Part shown: positions 48,880 to 60,872 of the stretch, in pieces
How positions within the stretch are numbered: the stretch's first letter is position 1
How the letters are laid out: every line of letters starts with the position of its first letter
Source of the DNA: Talpa occidentalis
Lineage: Eukaryota > Chordata > Mammalia > Eulipotyphla > Talpidae
Assembly (NCBI RefSeq): GCF_014898055.3
Contig: NW_023601212.1
Coordinates: forward strand, 54,796,329-54,860,328
Length of the DNA: 64,000 nt
Direction of reading: 5' to 3'
Notes under the pieces: model-generated
Told to the model about the DNA's origin: nothing
Databases searched by the model: none
Seen by the model: the letters and a program-made list of their open reading frames with translations, nothing else
Made by a program: the position numbers and the translations under genes

Positions 48880-49490
48880 CTATGTCTCTTCCACATCGTG
48901 ATTTTATTTTTACAGATATATACCTAAAAGTATAAATGCTGGATTGTATGGTAGCTCTCCATCAACTGATAAAAGATAAAGAAAATGTGTGTGTAGATGG
49001 ATGCATGCATGCGCGCGCGCGCGCACACACACACACACACAGAGGAATTCTATTCAGCTACTAAAAAGGAAGGAAATGCTGCCATTTTAACAACATTGAT
49101 AGACCTTGAGGACATTACGCTAAGTGAAATTAATCAAATAGAGAAAGACAAATACTCATTTACAAGTGGTATTTAGAAAAGCCTCCAAATTCGAAAATAG
49201 AGGAAAAGATCAAATTTGTGTTACTAGGGTTAGGGACTGGGGAAACTGGGTGAAGGTGGTCAAAGGATACAAACTTCCAGTTGTAAGATAAATAAGCACT
49301 GAGGATACAGTGTAAAACAGGATGACTATAGTTTACACTGCTGCAAGGTACTAAAAATTATAAAGTAAATCCTAAAAGTTCTATCACAAGGAAAGTAATA
49401 CTTTTTGTAACTATAGAGGTGATACTAATCTTACTGTGGTAATTGTTTAGTTATATGCATATCAAGTAATTATGCAATAAACCTTAAACA
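48880..49490 (+). mobile_element. Old L1 3' portion with a GC/AC alternating tract
   Basis: Decayed ORF2 end (GGAATTCTATTCAGCTACTA) and 3' UTR ending CAATAAACCTTAAAC. It includes the alternating tract at 49001-49041. Confidence 0.75.
49001..49041. repeat. Alternating purine-pyrimidine tract (GC)n(AC)n
   Basis: ATGCATGC followed by about seven GC and nine AC dinucleotides without a break, a textbook Z-DNA-prone composition. Confidence 0.9.
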
Positions 49491-50502
49491 TACATAGTGT
49501 TGCATATCAATTATAGCAGCAGTGAAAAAAAAATTTTTTTAAAGTAGTAAATAAGAACTACTTTCATGGAAGAAGGGAAGAAAAATAGAGTTTAAGATGA
49601 CTGCCCACAAAATATTGCTACAAAGGACATAACTTCTACCCTGACCACCAAGTATAAGTAAGACTGATCTGATTAATAGTTATCATCACCTCCTATCCCT
49701 GTGACTTCAGGCAAGTTTCCTACTCTGTTAAGCATCAGAGTAGGGCTTAAAACAGTATCTTAATATGATTGTAGTGAGTATAATCCACATAGGGCATTTA
49801 GCATGCTATCTGGCACTTGGTAGGTAAGCATACATATTAATTTTTTATTATAAAAATCACCTTAAGAGACACTAGTTTTTACTTCCTTGACATATTTTCT
49901 TGTGAGGAAAAAACCTAAATCTTAGTATACAATTAGATGGCAGCTATACTGAACCTCAACAATTAATCTAATCAGTTCACAGGAAATAATATACTAATTA
50001 GATTATATCAAAAGGCATACTTTGGCTATAAATTCCTGGAATGCAAGAATAATGTTGCAAGTAAATTATCTATACAATAAACCTATTATCTTATAACAAA
50101 TAAGAAATCACTGACATGATAATTAGAAGCTTTTTATAATATTGAAACTCTGAAAAAAAATAAAACTCTGTTGTCAAATATGTACATAAGACATTGCAGT
50201 ATTTTGCAACTTAAGGTAGAATAGGCTCTTACTTAAGGTTGAATGCCTTTCCTCTGAATCTTTAAACCTGAAAGTTTTTTCAATAGGAGAAAAGCAACAC
50301 ATTCTTCACATTCACAATACAAAGGATATTCCATCCTGCAATTAGGTAAATTCCTTTTTTTTTTTAAACATAAAGAGATTTTAACAGTGTTTGTGTTTAC
50401 TTAATATTTAACACTGTTATGCTAATCTCTCTACACTTTATAAATCAAGTAAAAAAAGAATAACAGTTAACTTTTTAACTTTTTTAGTTAAAAACTTTTT
50501 AA
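49491..50502. other. CEP350 intron, MIR trace only
   Basis: MIR at about 49690-49835 (CTGTGACTTCAGGCAAGTTT). The rest is AT-rich and unassigned. Confidence 0.45.
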
Positions 50503-51855
50503 GTTTTTTTTTTTTTTTTTTTTAGGTGACAACAGAATGTATTTTAATATACATAGCTTCAAACACTTAAACAAGTGGCAGGGATCTTAGCGATCTCTTA
50601 ACCCAATCCTAGACCCAAGGTAGGCATCTCTTTCAGGGGGAGACACTTCAGTTCCAGAGACATTCCCAGCCATTCCTGGCCCTCACTCACACCACCTCAG
50701 AGGTGAGGAGTATAGAAACTGGCTTGTGAGTTTGAGAAAATGAACAGAGTGAACTCAGCACAGCCTGCTGAGCTGTCTTTCCGGGGGTGGCCTATCTGCA
50801 GGAAGCAGCGCGCTGTGGGCTCACATTTGCTCCAAGGGCAGCTGTGCTCCTGTGGAGAGACGGGATTGAGCTCGCGTGACTTCCTCCTTCTCCCCATTCT
50901 CTTTTCCCCCTTAGACCTCATCAACAGTATTAAATGATAACAGTAGCACGAATGTACTCAGTAGCACTGAGGGGAACTTATGGGCCAAGCACTGTTCTGG
51001 GTGTTGGTCACCTAATACCGCATTTGCCCATCAGTTTCATCAGTAAAAAAAACTGACTTTTTTTCACCATCTATTTTACTTCTGTGTATCTCAAAATTGA
51101 TTCCCAACTCAGAAGAAGAGCAGATGGGATTTATCACCTCCTCCCAGAAACCTCACACCTTGGTTAACTATTTGCCAAGCCTTCCCTACACCTCCCTCCC
51201 ACAGATATCTGTTTCCCCTTTAGAGAGGTCAAATTGGAAAATCAGTGTACATTAAAATCCCTCTTCCCGAAACTTGCCTATTTTTATCTTGGTTCTTCTC
51301 CTAACGAGAAGGTATTCAGAGAATATCTCTGGATGATTCCTCTTCCGTATGACAATTTTTCAAGTATCTGAATGTGACTGTAACCTCAATGTGAACTTTG
51401 ACTGTGGACCAAGCCTCTGACCACTGCCCCCCTCCCCCAGAATTCACGTCTTCATTACTTTGAATGGAGTGATGGGAAAATGAGCTGAGTAATTCCCATG
51501 GTCTCCTTCTCCTAAAAGTCTATTGTGTCAAAGACTTTCCTCAGCCATCCTTCACAGGACTCGTGGCTCTTACACTGTCCTGTCTGTTCTTCTAGAACAC
51601 AGTCAACCTCGCCAATGTGTCTTAAACTTTGCTACTCAAGACCGAACTCTGCTTCAGACACAAAATACACCTAGGCAGACAATAGCTGTTATTGTCCATG
51701 ATGTGATAATGTGCAATCTTTTTGATTTTTTGAGTTGCAGTTCAAGTCCACAGAAATGGATTGATAGTCTGTTAATCATAGTCTTCAATTCATGCCATAG
51801 AATCATCACTGGTCCAGGTGTTGCACCTCTTTGTCTTGTTTTTATCTTATAGTCT
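50503..51855 (-). pseudogene. GC-rich block, possible retrocopy of an unidentified transcript
   Basis: A T21 run (50503-50523) is followed, in minus-strand sense, by a preceding ATTAAA hexamer 20 nt from the A-tail (50543-50548), as at the 3' end of an mRNA. The next several hundred bases are clearly richer in GC than the surrounding intron. A MIR-like piece occurs at about 50955-51020. No target-site duplication or parent gene was recognised, and no long frame survives. Confidence 0.35.
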
Positions 51856-51860
51856 CCCTT

Positions 51861-52938
51861 TTCTTTTTTTTTATTTAAATTTTATTTTTATATTCCCCAT
51901 ACAATTACAACCCCCTTATTTTGACCCCAATCCCTCCTTCCCCCCACCCCCCCATAGAGTGTCTCTGGTTTATAGTTGTTTGTTGATTTTGATTTTTTTC
52001 TTTCTCATAGTTATTCTTTTTCCTGGTCCCTTATTTAAGTTTTCTAGATTCCTGCTATGAGTGAGACCATCCAGTATTTTTCTTTTTCTTTCTGGCTTAT
52101 TTCGCTGAGCATGATCCCTTCCAGCTCCATCCATGTTGCTGAAAATTGCATGTGTTTATCTTTTTTGAATGCTGAGTAATATTCCATGGTGTATATGTAC
52201 CACATCTTCTTGATCCAGTCATCTATTTTGGGGCATTTGGGTTGTTTCCAAAGCTTAGCTATTGTAAATAGTGCTGCTATAAACATAGGGGTGCAGGTGC
52301 TCTTTGGAATTGATGTTTCTGTGTCCTTTGGGTAAATACCTAGGAGTGGAATTGCTGGATCATATGGAAGCTCTATGTTTAGTAGGTCAAGAAATCTCCA
52401 CACAGCTCTCCATAGTGGTTGGACCAGTTTGCACTCCCACCAACAGTGCAGGAGAGTTCCTTTTTCTCCACACCCTCGCCAACATTTGTTGTTGCTAGTT
52501 TTTTTAATATGTGCCATTCTCACTGGTGTAAGATGGTATCTCATTGCAGTTTTGATTTGCATTTCCCTGATTACAAGTGATGTTGAACATTTTTTCATAT
52601 GCCTGTTGGCCATTTGCACTTCCTCTTCAGAGAGATTTCTTTTTAGCTCTTCTGCCCATTTTTTGACTGGATTATTTACTTTGTTTTTGTTGAGTCCCAT
52701 CAGCTCTTTGTAGATTTTTGTGATCAGTCCTTTAAAATTAGTGTTGTGTGCAAAAATTTTCTCCCAGTCGGTGGGGTTTCTTTTTGTTTTTGTTATTGTC
52801 TCTTTTGCTGTGTAGAAGCTCTTTAATTTGATGTAGTCCCCAGAGAAGTTTCTTTTTCGTTCTTCTGCCCATTTTTTGACTGGATTATTTTCTTTGTTTT
52901 TGTTGAGTCTCATCAGCTCTTTGTAGATTTTTGTGAAC
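51861..52938 (-). mobile_element. Young antisense L1 with intact ORF2 C-terminus and a duplicated 5' segment
   Basis: Minus strand 52976-52044 is open for 310 codons. It contains the ORF2 C-terminal region ([60 protein letters not shown]) ending at VSLIAGI. The 5' part (52845-52938) is a second, slightly diverged copy of 52628-52727. The endonuclease and reverse-transcriptase core are absent, so it cannot mobilise itself. Confidence 0.93.
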
Positions 52939-53401
52939 AAGATAGCTTTTTTAATGAAGTTTAGAATTAAGGACATGTGGAAAACCTCTGTTTTTTAATA
53001 GTGACCACTACTCTAATTTAGAATTAATAACCATTTCAGATCTGCCTTAAAAAGATGAAACTATTACTTTCATTGTGATTATGAGTTATACAGCAGTTAT
53101 TAACTAAATTACAGAAAAGAGAAAACAGTATGGTTTAAAGTCTTACAGTTTCTATTATATGAGAAAACACAGACTTCATTAAGAATTTGTATTGTGTCCA
53201 TATATTATCTTCATTAAAGACTTCAGATGATCCTATCTCCTCACAATAGGCTTCGTTGTATATGATTTTGACTGCCACGATAATAAAAATGTATGTATTT
53301 ATAAATCCTAGGAGTCAATGAATAGTTTTATTTCTATTCAAATATATATTTTACAGGTATGGGTGACAGTCAATACTGTAATTAAAAGCAAGAATATAAG
53401 T
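52939..53401. other. CEP350 intron, nothing recognised
   Basis: AT-rich, between the L1 and the splice-donor duplication. Confidence 0.5.
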
Positions 53402-53554
53402 GTTAATATTGTCTAGACAGGTTTTTTTTTTTCCCTAAAGCTTTAATATAAAACTTATACATTAACTTACCTGTTTCCTGTTTAATATTTTCTAGACAGG
53501 CTTTTTCTTTCCCAAAAGCTTTAATATAAAACTTATACATTAACTTACTTGTTT
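53402..53554. repeat. Tandem duplication (~74 nt units, 78-79 nt offset) across a CEP350 splice donor
   Basis: Positions 53402-53476 and 53481-53554 are near-identical direct copies. Each has CTAGACAGG, AAAGCTTTAATATAAAAC and TATACATTAACTTAC. The proximal copy includes the last bases of the coding exon and its donor. The distal copy carries CAG|GTAAGT at 53471/53470. Confidence 0.9.
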
Positions 53555-53760
53555 ACTAGGAGAGGTAGAAGATTCTAGTTCTTGTGAAAAAACCATTTCT
53601 TCAGTAAGTAAACTATGATCTGGACTCCCCTGCTGTTCCTGAACTATGGACTCAGATGGTATGTATTCAACAGCAGGGCTGCCCAACTCTTCTGGAATAG
53701 AACTTTCACTGTGTAGATGAGAGTAGGAAGGTAAGGGAGATTCCTCTTCACTCACTATTT
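53549..53760 (-). CDS. CEP350: CEP350 coding exon, acidic serine/proline-rich
   Basis: This 212-nt exon encodes an acidic, Ser/Pro/Glu-rich, probably disordered segment that begins IVSEEESPLPSYSHLHSES and ends SSTSPSKQ. The acceptor is TATAG before 53760, and the donor is CAA|GTAAGT at 53549 in phase 0. The next exon continues SPPKSCTPVSKQ. The 3' edge of the exon and the donor lie inside a tandem duplication, so a second donor-like site (CAG|GTAAGT) sits 78 nt further into the intron. Reading through the normal donor meets TAA within three codons. Confidence 0.93.
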
Positions 53761-56700
53761 CTATAAATAAAAGGTAAAAACATGGACAAAAGCACAATTT
53801 TGGTCAAGAAAAATGTTCAACTGTTACATTTTACATTAGTTTTTAGTATACTTTCACTAGTTGTGTTTAGATTTTTAAATCACATCACTTAACTGATTAC
53901 ATTATATAAAATCTGTTAGTGTAATCAAGAATTTTGGCTGATGCAAACTAGGAAGCTATCTATAACAATCTATAGTAATGATAGTGATTGTAAAATCACT
54001 TAAGTGTGAAAACAAAGAGCAATTAGAACTCATATATTCAAGTAGGAATGGAAATTGGTCCAATCATTCTGGAAAATGACTAGATAGCACTTGGCAAAGA
54101 TGAAAACATGTACCATTCCATGACGTACCGATTCCAATCCTCTTATACATGTTAAAAAACTCTTGCATATATAAAGCACTAAAACACATATGGTCATTAG
54201 CCGTACTGTTATAATAGACAATAACGGGAAGAAATGTAAATGTCTATTCACAGTAAAATGAATAAGCTGGTGTATTTATATTATGGAATGCTACAAAACA
54301 ATAAAAATAAATCAGAACTACATGAATTGATGGAGATAAGGTATGAATTTTATTTAATCACTTTCAGAATTTTGTAGTATTGTCTAGACTTGGGAATTTC
54401 CTGTGTATTGTATTCTCTGCTCTTTCTAAGAAAACATGCTTAAAACTGAATAGAATATTCTTGACATTCTACTTACATAATCGTAAGAATGTACACTGCT
54501 TTCATATTTTGGTTATTAACATCATTGGGTATCACTAACAGTTGATACACTCAATTCTAAAAATCACTTAAAATTTTGGTCCTGAAATCTGTAAAATAAA
54601 CTTATTTAATATAAATAAGAAATAGCTATACTTCCAAAGAATGTTTTATATTAATAAACATGGATGACCTGATATTTAAAAGCATTTCAGTTAAAAATTT
54701 AAAAGGGTATATATTTATACGGTATATGCAGTATAGTTGGAACAACTGAATGAATAAAGGAAAAAAATTCTCAAAATCCTCAAGGGTAAATCATTATTTG
54801 AAGAGAGAGCGTGGATAAGATTTAAAATGGTTTAGATAAAACTTAATTTTCAGGTAGTAGGGTACAGAAGAATCTTCTATATTTCTGATTTTCCTTTACA
54901 CAGATTTCTAAAAATTTTTGTTTAATAACAGTAACATACTTATTTTAAAAGTTCTAACAATATAGTTTCATATTAAAGAGAAAGTGGAAGTGACCTGTAC
55001 AAGTAACTCCTGAAAGAGAACCACTTTCATCTGACCAATTCCGTATCTCAAAGGTAAGCAATGGCAGTTATGATGTGTATGTGTATGATGTGTATGTGTG
55101 TTTCAATAAGTTTTCCTGTATTTCTCTCTTATAATTTTTTTAAATTATGGCAAAATACACATAATATAAAATTTATCATCATAAATCAATTTTAAGTGTA
55201 TAGTTCACCGGCATTAAGTATATTCACACGGTGTATGGTCAACACCATCCATCTCTAGAACTTTTTCATCTTCCCAAACTGAAACTCTCTCTGTACTCTA
55301 AATAATAACTTCCCCTAGCAATACCATTCTACTTTCAGTCTCTATGAGTTTAACTATTTAAAATACCTCATATGAGTGGAATGATATAGTATTTGCCCTT
55401 TAGAGACTCTTTATTTCATTTGTTATGTCTTCAAGGTTTATCCATGTTGTAGCATGTATTACAATTACCTTCCTCTCTAAGACTGAAAAATATTGTACTG
55501 AATGTATGTATGATGTTTCACTCATCTGTTCATCTGCTGAGGGACACTAGGACTGCACTGATTTCATGGCTATTGTGAATAATGTTCTTATAAATATTGG
55601 CGTACAAATATTTCTTTGCAACCCCACGTTCATTTCTTTTGGATATGTAACCAGAAGTAACACTGCTTGATCATATGGTAATTCTATTTTTAATTTTTTG
55701 AGGAATCGCCATATTTCCAAAGCTGTTCCAAATATTTTACATTGCCATCAGCAAATACACAAGTTCCCATTTCTCCAAGTTCTCACAAACACTTTTTGCC
55801 TTTTTTTTTTTTTGATAACAGTCATTCTAAAAGATGTGAGGTCATACATCATTGAGTACCTGACTTCTGAAGACAGAGTTCTATGTCAATAGGAGTCTTG
55901 GACACTTTTTAAAAATATGGACAGTATTAGTCAATCTTCAGCCTTTCTTTTTAAATATATCCTATGTAATGTGACAAAAAAAAGGACTGAAATACCAAAA
56001 CTTTATAGATCTTGTATAAGCTGCATGCATTGTCCAATAAGGTAGCTACCAGTCACATATGGCTATTTAAATATCAATTAAAATACAAAATTTATTCCTA
56101 GGTACTTCAGTTTTAAAATTTCCATTATAAATGACAGCTTCTTAAAAAAAAATAGATTTTTCTAACCAATTTCTGCTGGTCTAAATACATACAGTCAATT
56201 TTATTTATGGATTTTTATAACCAGCAACTCTGCTAGATTTGCTTATCAATGCTAGTAACTGATAAGTAAACATTGGATTTTCTATGTGCATAGCCTTATT
56301 ATCTATATGGTAATGCAAGTTTTACTTCTTTTCACTCATATGAAAATAAGCATCTTTGCCTTATTTCTAAATTCAAAAGGAAAGCTTTCTATGTTTAACC
56401 ATTAAGTATGGTATTTGTAGTAGGTTTGATTTTTGTTTTTGCAAGCAGATATCCTGTATAAGATAAAGGTTTTTTTGACTGATACTTTGATCTGAGACTT
56501 GTTTTATTACAAATGCATTTTGGATTTTATCAAATGCCTTTTCTAAATGCACTAAAATGTCATCTAATTTTTCTCCTTTAATCTGTTTTAGTAATTCCTG
56601 CATCATCAATTTTTAATATGTGCTAAACCGCACTTGGTCATGGAATGAACTTTTTTCAGCTTACAGAATTTTCTTATTTCTTCTAAATTTCAAGTATATT

Positions 56701-56859
56701 AGCATAAAGTTCATCACAATATTCTCTCATCTTTTAAATTTCTGTAGCATTTGTAGCTTTATCATCTTCACCCTTAATCATCACATTTTAAAAAAAATGA
56801 TCAAGTAAATCTTTCAGATGTTAGACTTAAGCTTATAATCTAAACACAGTACTTAGTAC
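53761..56859. mobile_element. CEP350 intron with two old L1 fragments
   Basis: Plus-sense L1 at about 54020-54340 (TATTATGGAATGCTACAAAA) and antisense L1 at about 55130-55810 (TATAGTTCACCGGCATTAAG, TGATCATATGGTAATTCTAT). A possible MER fragment lies near 56035-56075 (TCCAATAAGGTAGCTACCAG). The rest is AT-rich and unassigned. Confidence 0.6.
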
Positions 56860-57059
56860 CTTTTTGTTCTGTTCTCTGTTTCTCCGGTTCTTTCTTAGGA
56901 GTTTTAGATTTTATTAATTCTTTATCCCAGGCAGCCAAAGCTTGTTTTTCCATTTGACGAATTTCTGCTTCCTCTGCATCTAAACGTCGTTTCCACTCCA
57001 GTAACTCCTCTGCATGTTGTCGCCGTTGCATTAATTTTTGTTCTCGCTTTGTCAGAAAC
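56860..57059 (-). CDS. CEP350: CEP350 coding exon, basic coiled coil (first exon in window)
   Basis: This 200-nt exon encodes about 66 residues, beginning FLTKREQKLMQRRQHAEELL. It is rich in Lys, Arg, Glu and Gln with heptad-like spacing, which reads as a charged coiled coil; a Lys/Pro-rich linker follows (SKTPKKEPEKQ). The acceptor is CATAG before 57059, and the donor is GTACTA after a phase-1 G at 56860. That phase fits the next exon, which starts with AA to make a Glu codon. The first base completes a codon from an exon outside the window. The donor is weak by consensus. Frame and boundaries are seen in the sequence; the coiled-coil call is by eye. Confidence 0.93.
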
Positions 57060-59914
57060 CTATGATTATACCATGAAGGATATTGAAAAAATAGCCTATA
57101 GACAAAAATCACTGAGAGCTATATCACTCATTACCTTAGCAACAGATGTGTCAAAAAAAAAGGACTTTTACACTAGTTCTCGCTGAAAAAAGTTAGAGAA
57201 AAATGCAATAATTCGTTTTATTTCTAAGATTAACAAAGGAAAAATAATGGTAAATTCAGAAACAAAAATCTTTAGAATATCTAAACAATCATGACTGACA
57301 GCACTCAGTTTATGCATTTTTTAAACAGAATAAGGAATTTATAGTAAGAATCAGACCAGAAAACACACAAACTCCAAACAACATAGACCAAAACAACAAC
57401 AAAAAACAAATCCCAAAATCCCCAAACAAGCAAGCAAGCAAAAAACATATTCAAGTCTCTTTTTGACTTTATTTCCTGAAAAGTTCAGTCTGCTTTCGCT
57501 TCAGGCAAAATAAATTTGGTTCCCATTACCTAAGAGATGCAATGTCAGGTCATAAAGTATGGAGATAATACTGAGCACCACAGTCAGATGCCTGATGCTT
57601 ATAAACACAACCATTTATTTACTTGAATAAAAGGATGCACCAAATGCTTCCAATTTCTCAATTTATTGCAGTTTATAAATCTAAATAGCCCAATATATTT
57701 TAGTTCCAAATGTTTAGGAAAAATTATATATATTGGAAAAGTTATTTGAATATTTAAAAGCTATTATTATCTCTCCTCAAAGTAGATGGCATACCTAAAT
57801 AAAAGGTGGGCTGCTCATATAACTTGCATTAGAACTGTAATGGTAGCTAATCAACAAAAATGCATTCAAGCATTCAATGAACACTTATAATAATAAGTAC
57901 AACAAGAACTCTTGTCACTCACTTCTTTAACAATCAACATGTCAAATTAATTTGGAAACAAAAAAGTAAATCAGTGGGACATTGGACAAGAGGCCTCGAG
58001 GCTGTTAGGAAAAAAGAAAGAAAGAAAAAAAAAAAGCAAACAAAAAGAACAGAGCATGCTCTATCAAAGAGTGCACTGGAAAAGGTGCAGTTACCTGACC
58101 AACTGGTTGTAGATATACAGCTGGAATTTGGGATGAAGATTGGGAAAACAGACACTGAGAGAGGCCCAGTGATGAGACGTAAAGACAGAGAAGAAGTAGT
58201 GAACAGGAGAGCAGTGTCTACAAAATAAGGAGGAAGATTTTTAAAACCAAAAGATCAAGAAGTAGAAAGAATGAAAAAGGGAAAGAATAAGAGAAGTGTG
58301 AAGAACTTTCAATATGCTTCCTGAATAACATTATAAGCTACTCAGTTAAAGCAAATGTTATATTCTGTGTGACACATAAAAAAACCACATACTTTTACAG
58401 ATCTTACCAATGATTCCTGAATAAACATGCCTTTCTTCTTACTCTTAAGATGTTCCTTAACCAACACCTAGACTTTCAGGTAAATTTATTTGTGAGTAAA
58501 GTAATGAAAAGTACAGTGTGGTATTAAATAAGTTTTCCCATAATCTTGAAGAGCGAGTACAACATTCATGATCATGAGCCTATATATCAGCCGTTCTACA
58601 TATGTGTGTAAACCCTGAATACATTACTTCTGTATCTGTACCTTGCCATATATTTTAAGCTTGAAATTAAATAAAAAAGCACTACATTTGCCTTACAATC
58701 ATGACCTAACTTGAAAATAATTTAGAAAATCAATTCAGAGCAAAATATCTTGTTAACCTCTATAATATAAAATTTACTGCTAGCAGTACCTATTGAAAAA
58801 TCTTGTCTTATATTTAATAATGAACCACCTAATATTGAAATAGAATACTAATTCTATAAAATATCCAGATGCATAATTAAGAATAAACTAAGCCAGTCCC
58901 AATAAATTCTGTCAGGGAAAAAAAATCATGCTGTAGACAGCTCAATTATAAGGTTAAAGGTAAGAAAAAAATTTCACATATTAAAACTACAACAATAGAA
59001 AAAAGACCCACTAGCTTCTCTTTTTGACTAGTAAATAGATTATTATTATTATATATGAAAGGATAAATAAATCTAATAATAGTTTGGAAAGGTTAATTCT
59101 CTTTGACAGAGCATGCCTCTGTTCACATGCACACAACAGTAACTTGTATATAGATCAAGGCAACTTTTACTGCCATGGAAGGGCAAGGAATAGCATCAGT
59201 ATGAGATGGAAGTGAAAAAAGTGTAAATCCAGTCACTCATTTGGATTTTAAAAATCTTGCTTACAAGTATATCTTTAGATAAGACTATTTCAATGTCTGT
59301 TTCCCCAAATACAACTAATATTTCACTTCCCCTTCATTTACACACACACACACACACGCACACACGAATGTGGATTGCCTTGATTTTCTGAACCAAAGTT
59401 CAAGGAAAAACAATTTTGCCAAATATCAATGAGAATCTGCAACTTTCCTTGCCATTCCTCTTTGAATGTATATAAACTTATTTTGATGCCAATTATTAAA
59501 ATATTATGCAAAAACAAATATAATTGGCAAAAGCTTCAAAAAAAACCTATGGATAACACTCAAATATCACCCACCCTTTTAAGTGCATAACTGCTAAATG
59601 CATGCTTGACCTAGTACAAAAAGTAAAATAACATTTGAACATGTAAAATTAACTATAAAAACAAAGATACAACTTAAATTTTTTGCCCAGTCAATACAGA
59701 AGATAATAATTTTCTCTATTAGACCAGTAACTCATCATTTATTTTTCATTTCTAAAGATCAAGCATATTTTAAAGGTTAGAAATGAAGAAAAAAATAAAA
59801 TAAAATGAAAAAATAGTTTAAGAAATACAAAGTTTAACTTAGACTTCTCAGAAACATGTTCATTATTTAATACACATACACTCTAGAAATAAGTGTCCTT
59901 TTAAAAGTTGAATA
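57060..59914. other. CEP350 intron, mostly featureless
   Basis: Purine-rich A/G run (about 58005-58040) and a CA repeat (59340-59366). No exon with matching phase was found. Confidence 0.5.
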
Positions 59915-59926
59915 AAATAAAGTTGA

Positions 59927-60860
59927 CCACTCCTAGGGATCTACCCAAAAGACACAAAAACACTGATTCAAAAGAACACCTGTACACCTATGTTTATTGC
60001 AGCACTATTTACAATAGGTAAAACCTGGAAACAACCCAAATGCCCAGAAATAGATGACTGGATCAAGAACATGTGGCATATATACACAACGGAATATTAT
60101 TCAGCAATCAAAAAAGATAAACTCATGCCATTCGCAGCAACGTGGATGGAGCTAGAAGGAATTATGCTCAGTGAAATAAGCCAGAAGGAAAAAGAAAAAC
60201 ATCGGATGGTTTCACTTATAGCAGGATTATAGGGGAACCAAGGAAGACATCAGTGTAAAAACTTAATAACAGTACAAAACACAACAAAGCAAAAACGGGC
60301 AATTATAAATCAGAGACATACTGCAGGGGAGGGGGCAGGAGAGGGATCAGAGGGAGGGAGGGAGGAGCACAGGAAGCTGAGGTGATGTGCACGGGTGCAC
60401 TGGTGAAGGAAATTCTATGGGGACTATACCTGAGGGGTTGGGGGAAGCAAATATTGTTTAAAAATGAACAATGATGAAATTTTGTAAGCTATTGATCTGG
60501 GTTATAAACTACAGTGAAGTTAAAAAAAAAAGTATTATAGCAAATAAAAAAAAAGGTTAACTTGGGTGGTCTCTCATATATATATATGGAGTTTGATGAT
60601 AAAAATCAACATGTAAAACAAGCTCACTCCAAAAAATGAAAGAAAATAAAAGGTTGGGGGAGGGGGACCCATGGCATGGGATCCTATTGTGGCATTTTCT
60701 AAATACATTCTTTGTTGGCGGTGATGAACTATGGGTACCTTGATGGCAGGCTCACTGGAGTAATAACAGCTGAAGGGAGGGAAATCCTATACTTCCAAAA
60801 TACAAGCACAGATGTAAACCAACATTACTCAATAAAATATTAAATATTAAATAAACAAAT
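59927..60860 (+). mobile_element. 5'-truncated L1 with a probable 3' transduction
   Basis: 59927-60532 is the ORF2 end (for example [18 protein letters not shown]) and 3' UTR, ending in an A-run. 60533-60860 is non-L1 sequence with its own AATAAA and A-rich tail. AAATAAAGTTGA flanks the whole unit at 59915-59926 and 60861-60872. Confidence 0.75.
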
Positions 60861-60872
60861 AAATAAAGTTGA

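Noticed and set aside
52044..52976. 310-codon open frame on the minus strand as a possible gene
   Set aside because: The protein is the C-terminal part of L1 ORF2 (with a duplicated segment), in an L1 with no promoter or reverse-transcriptase core.
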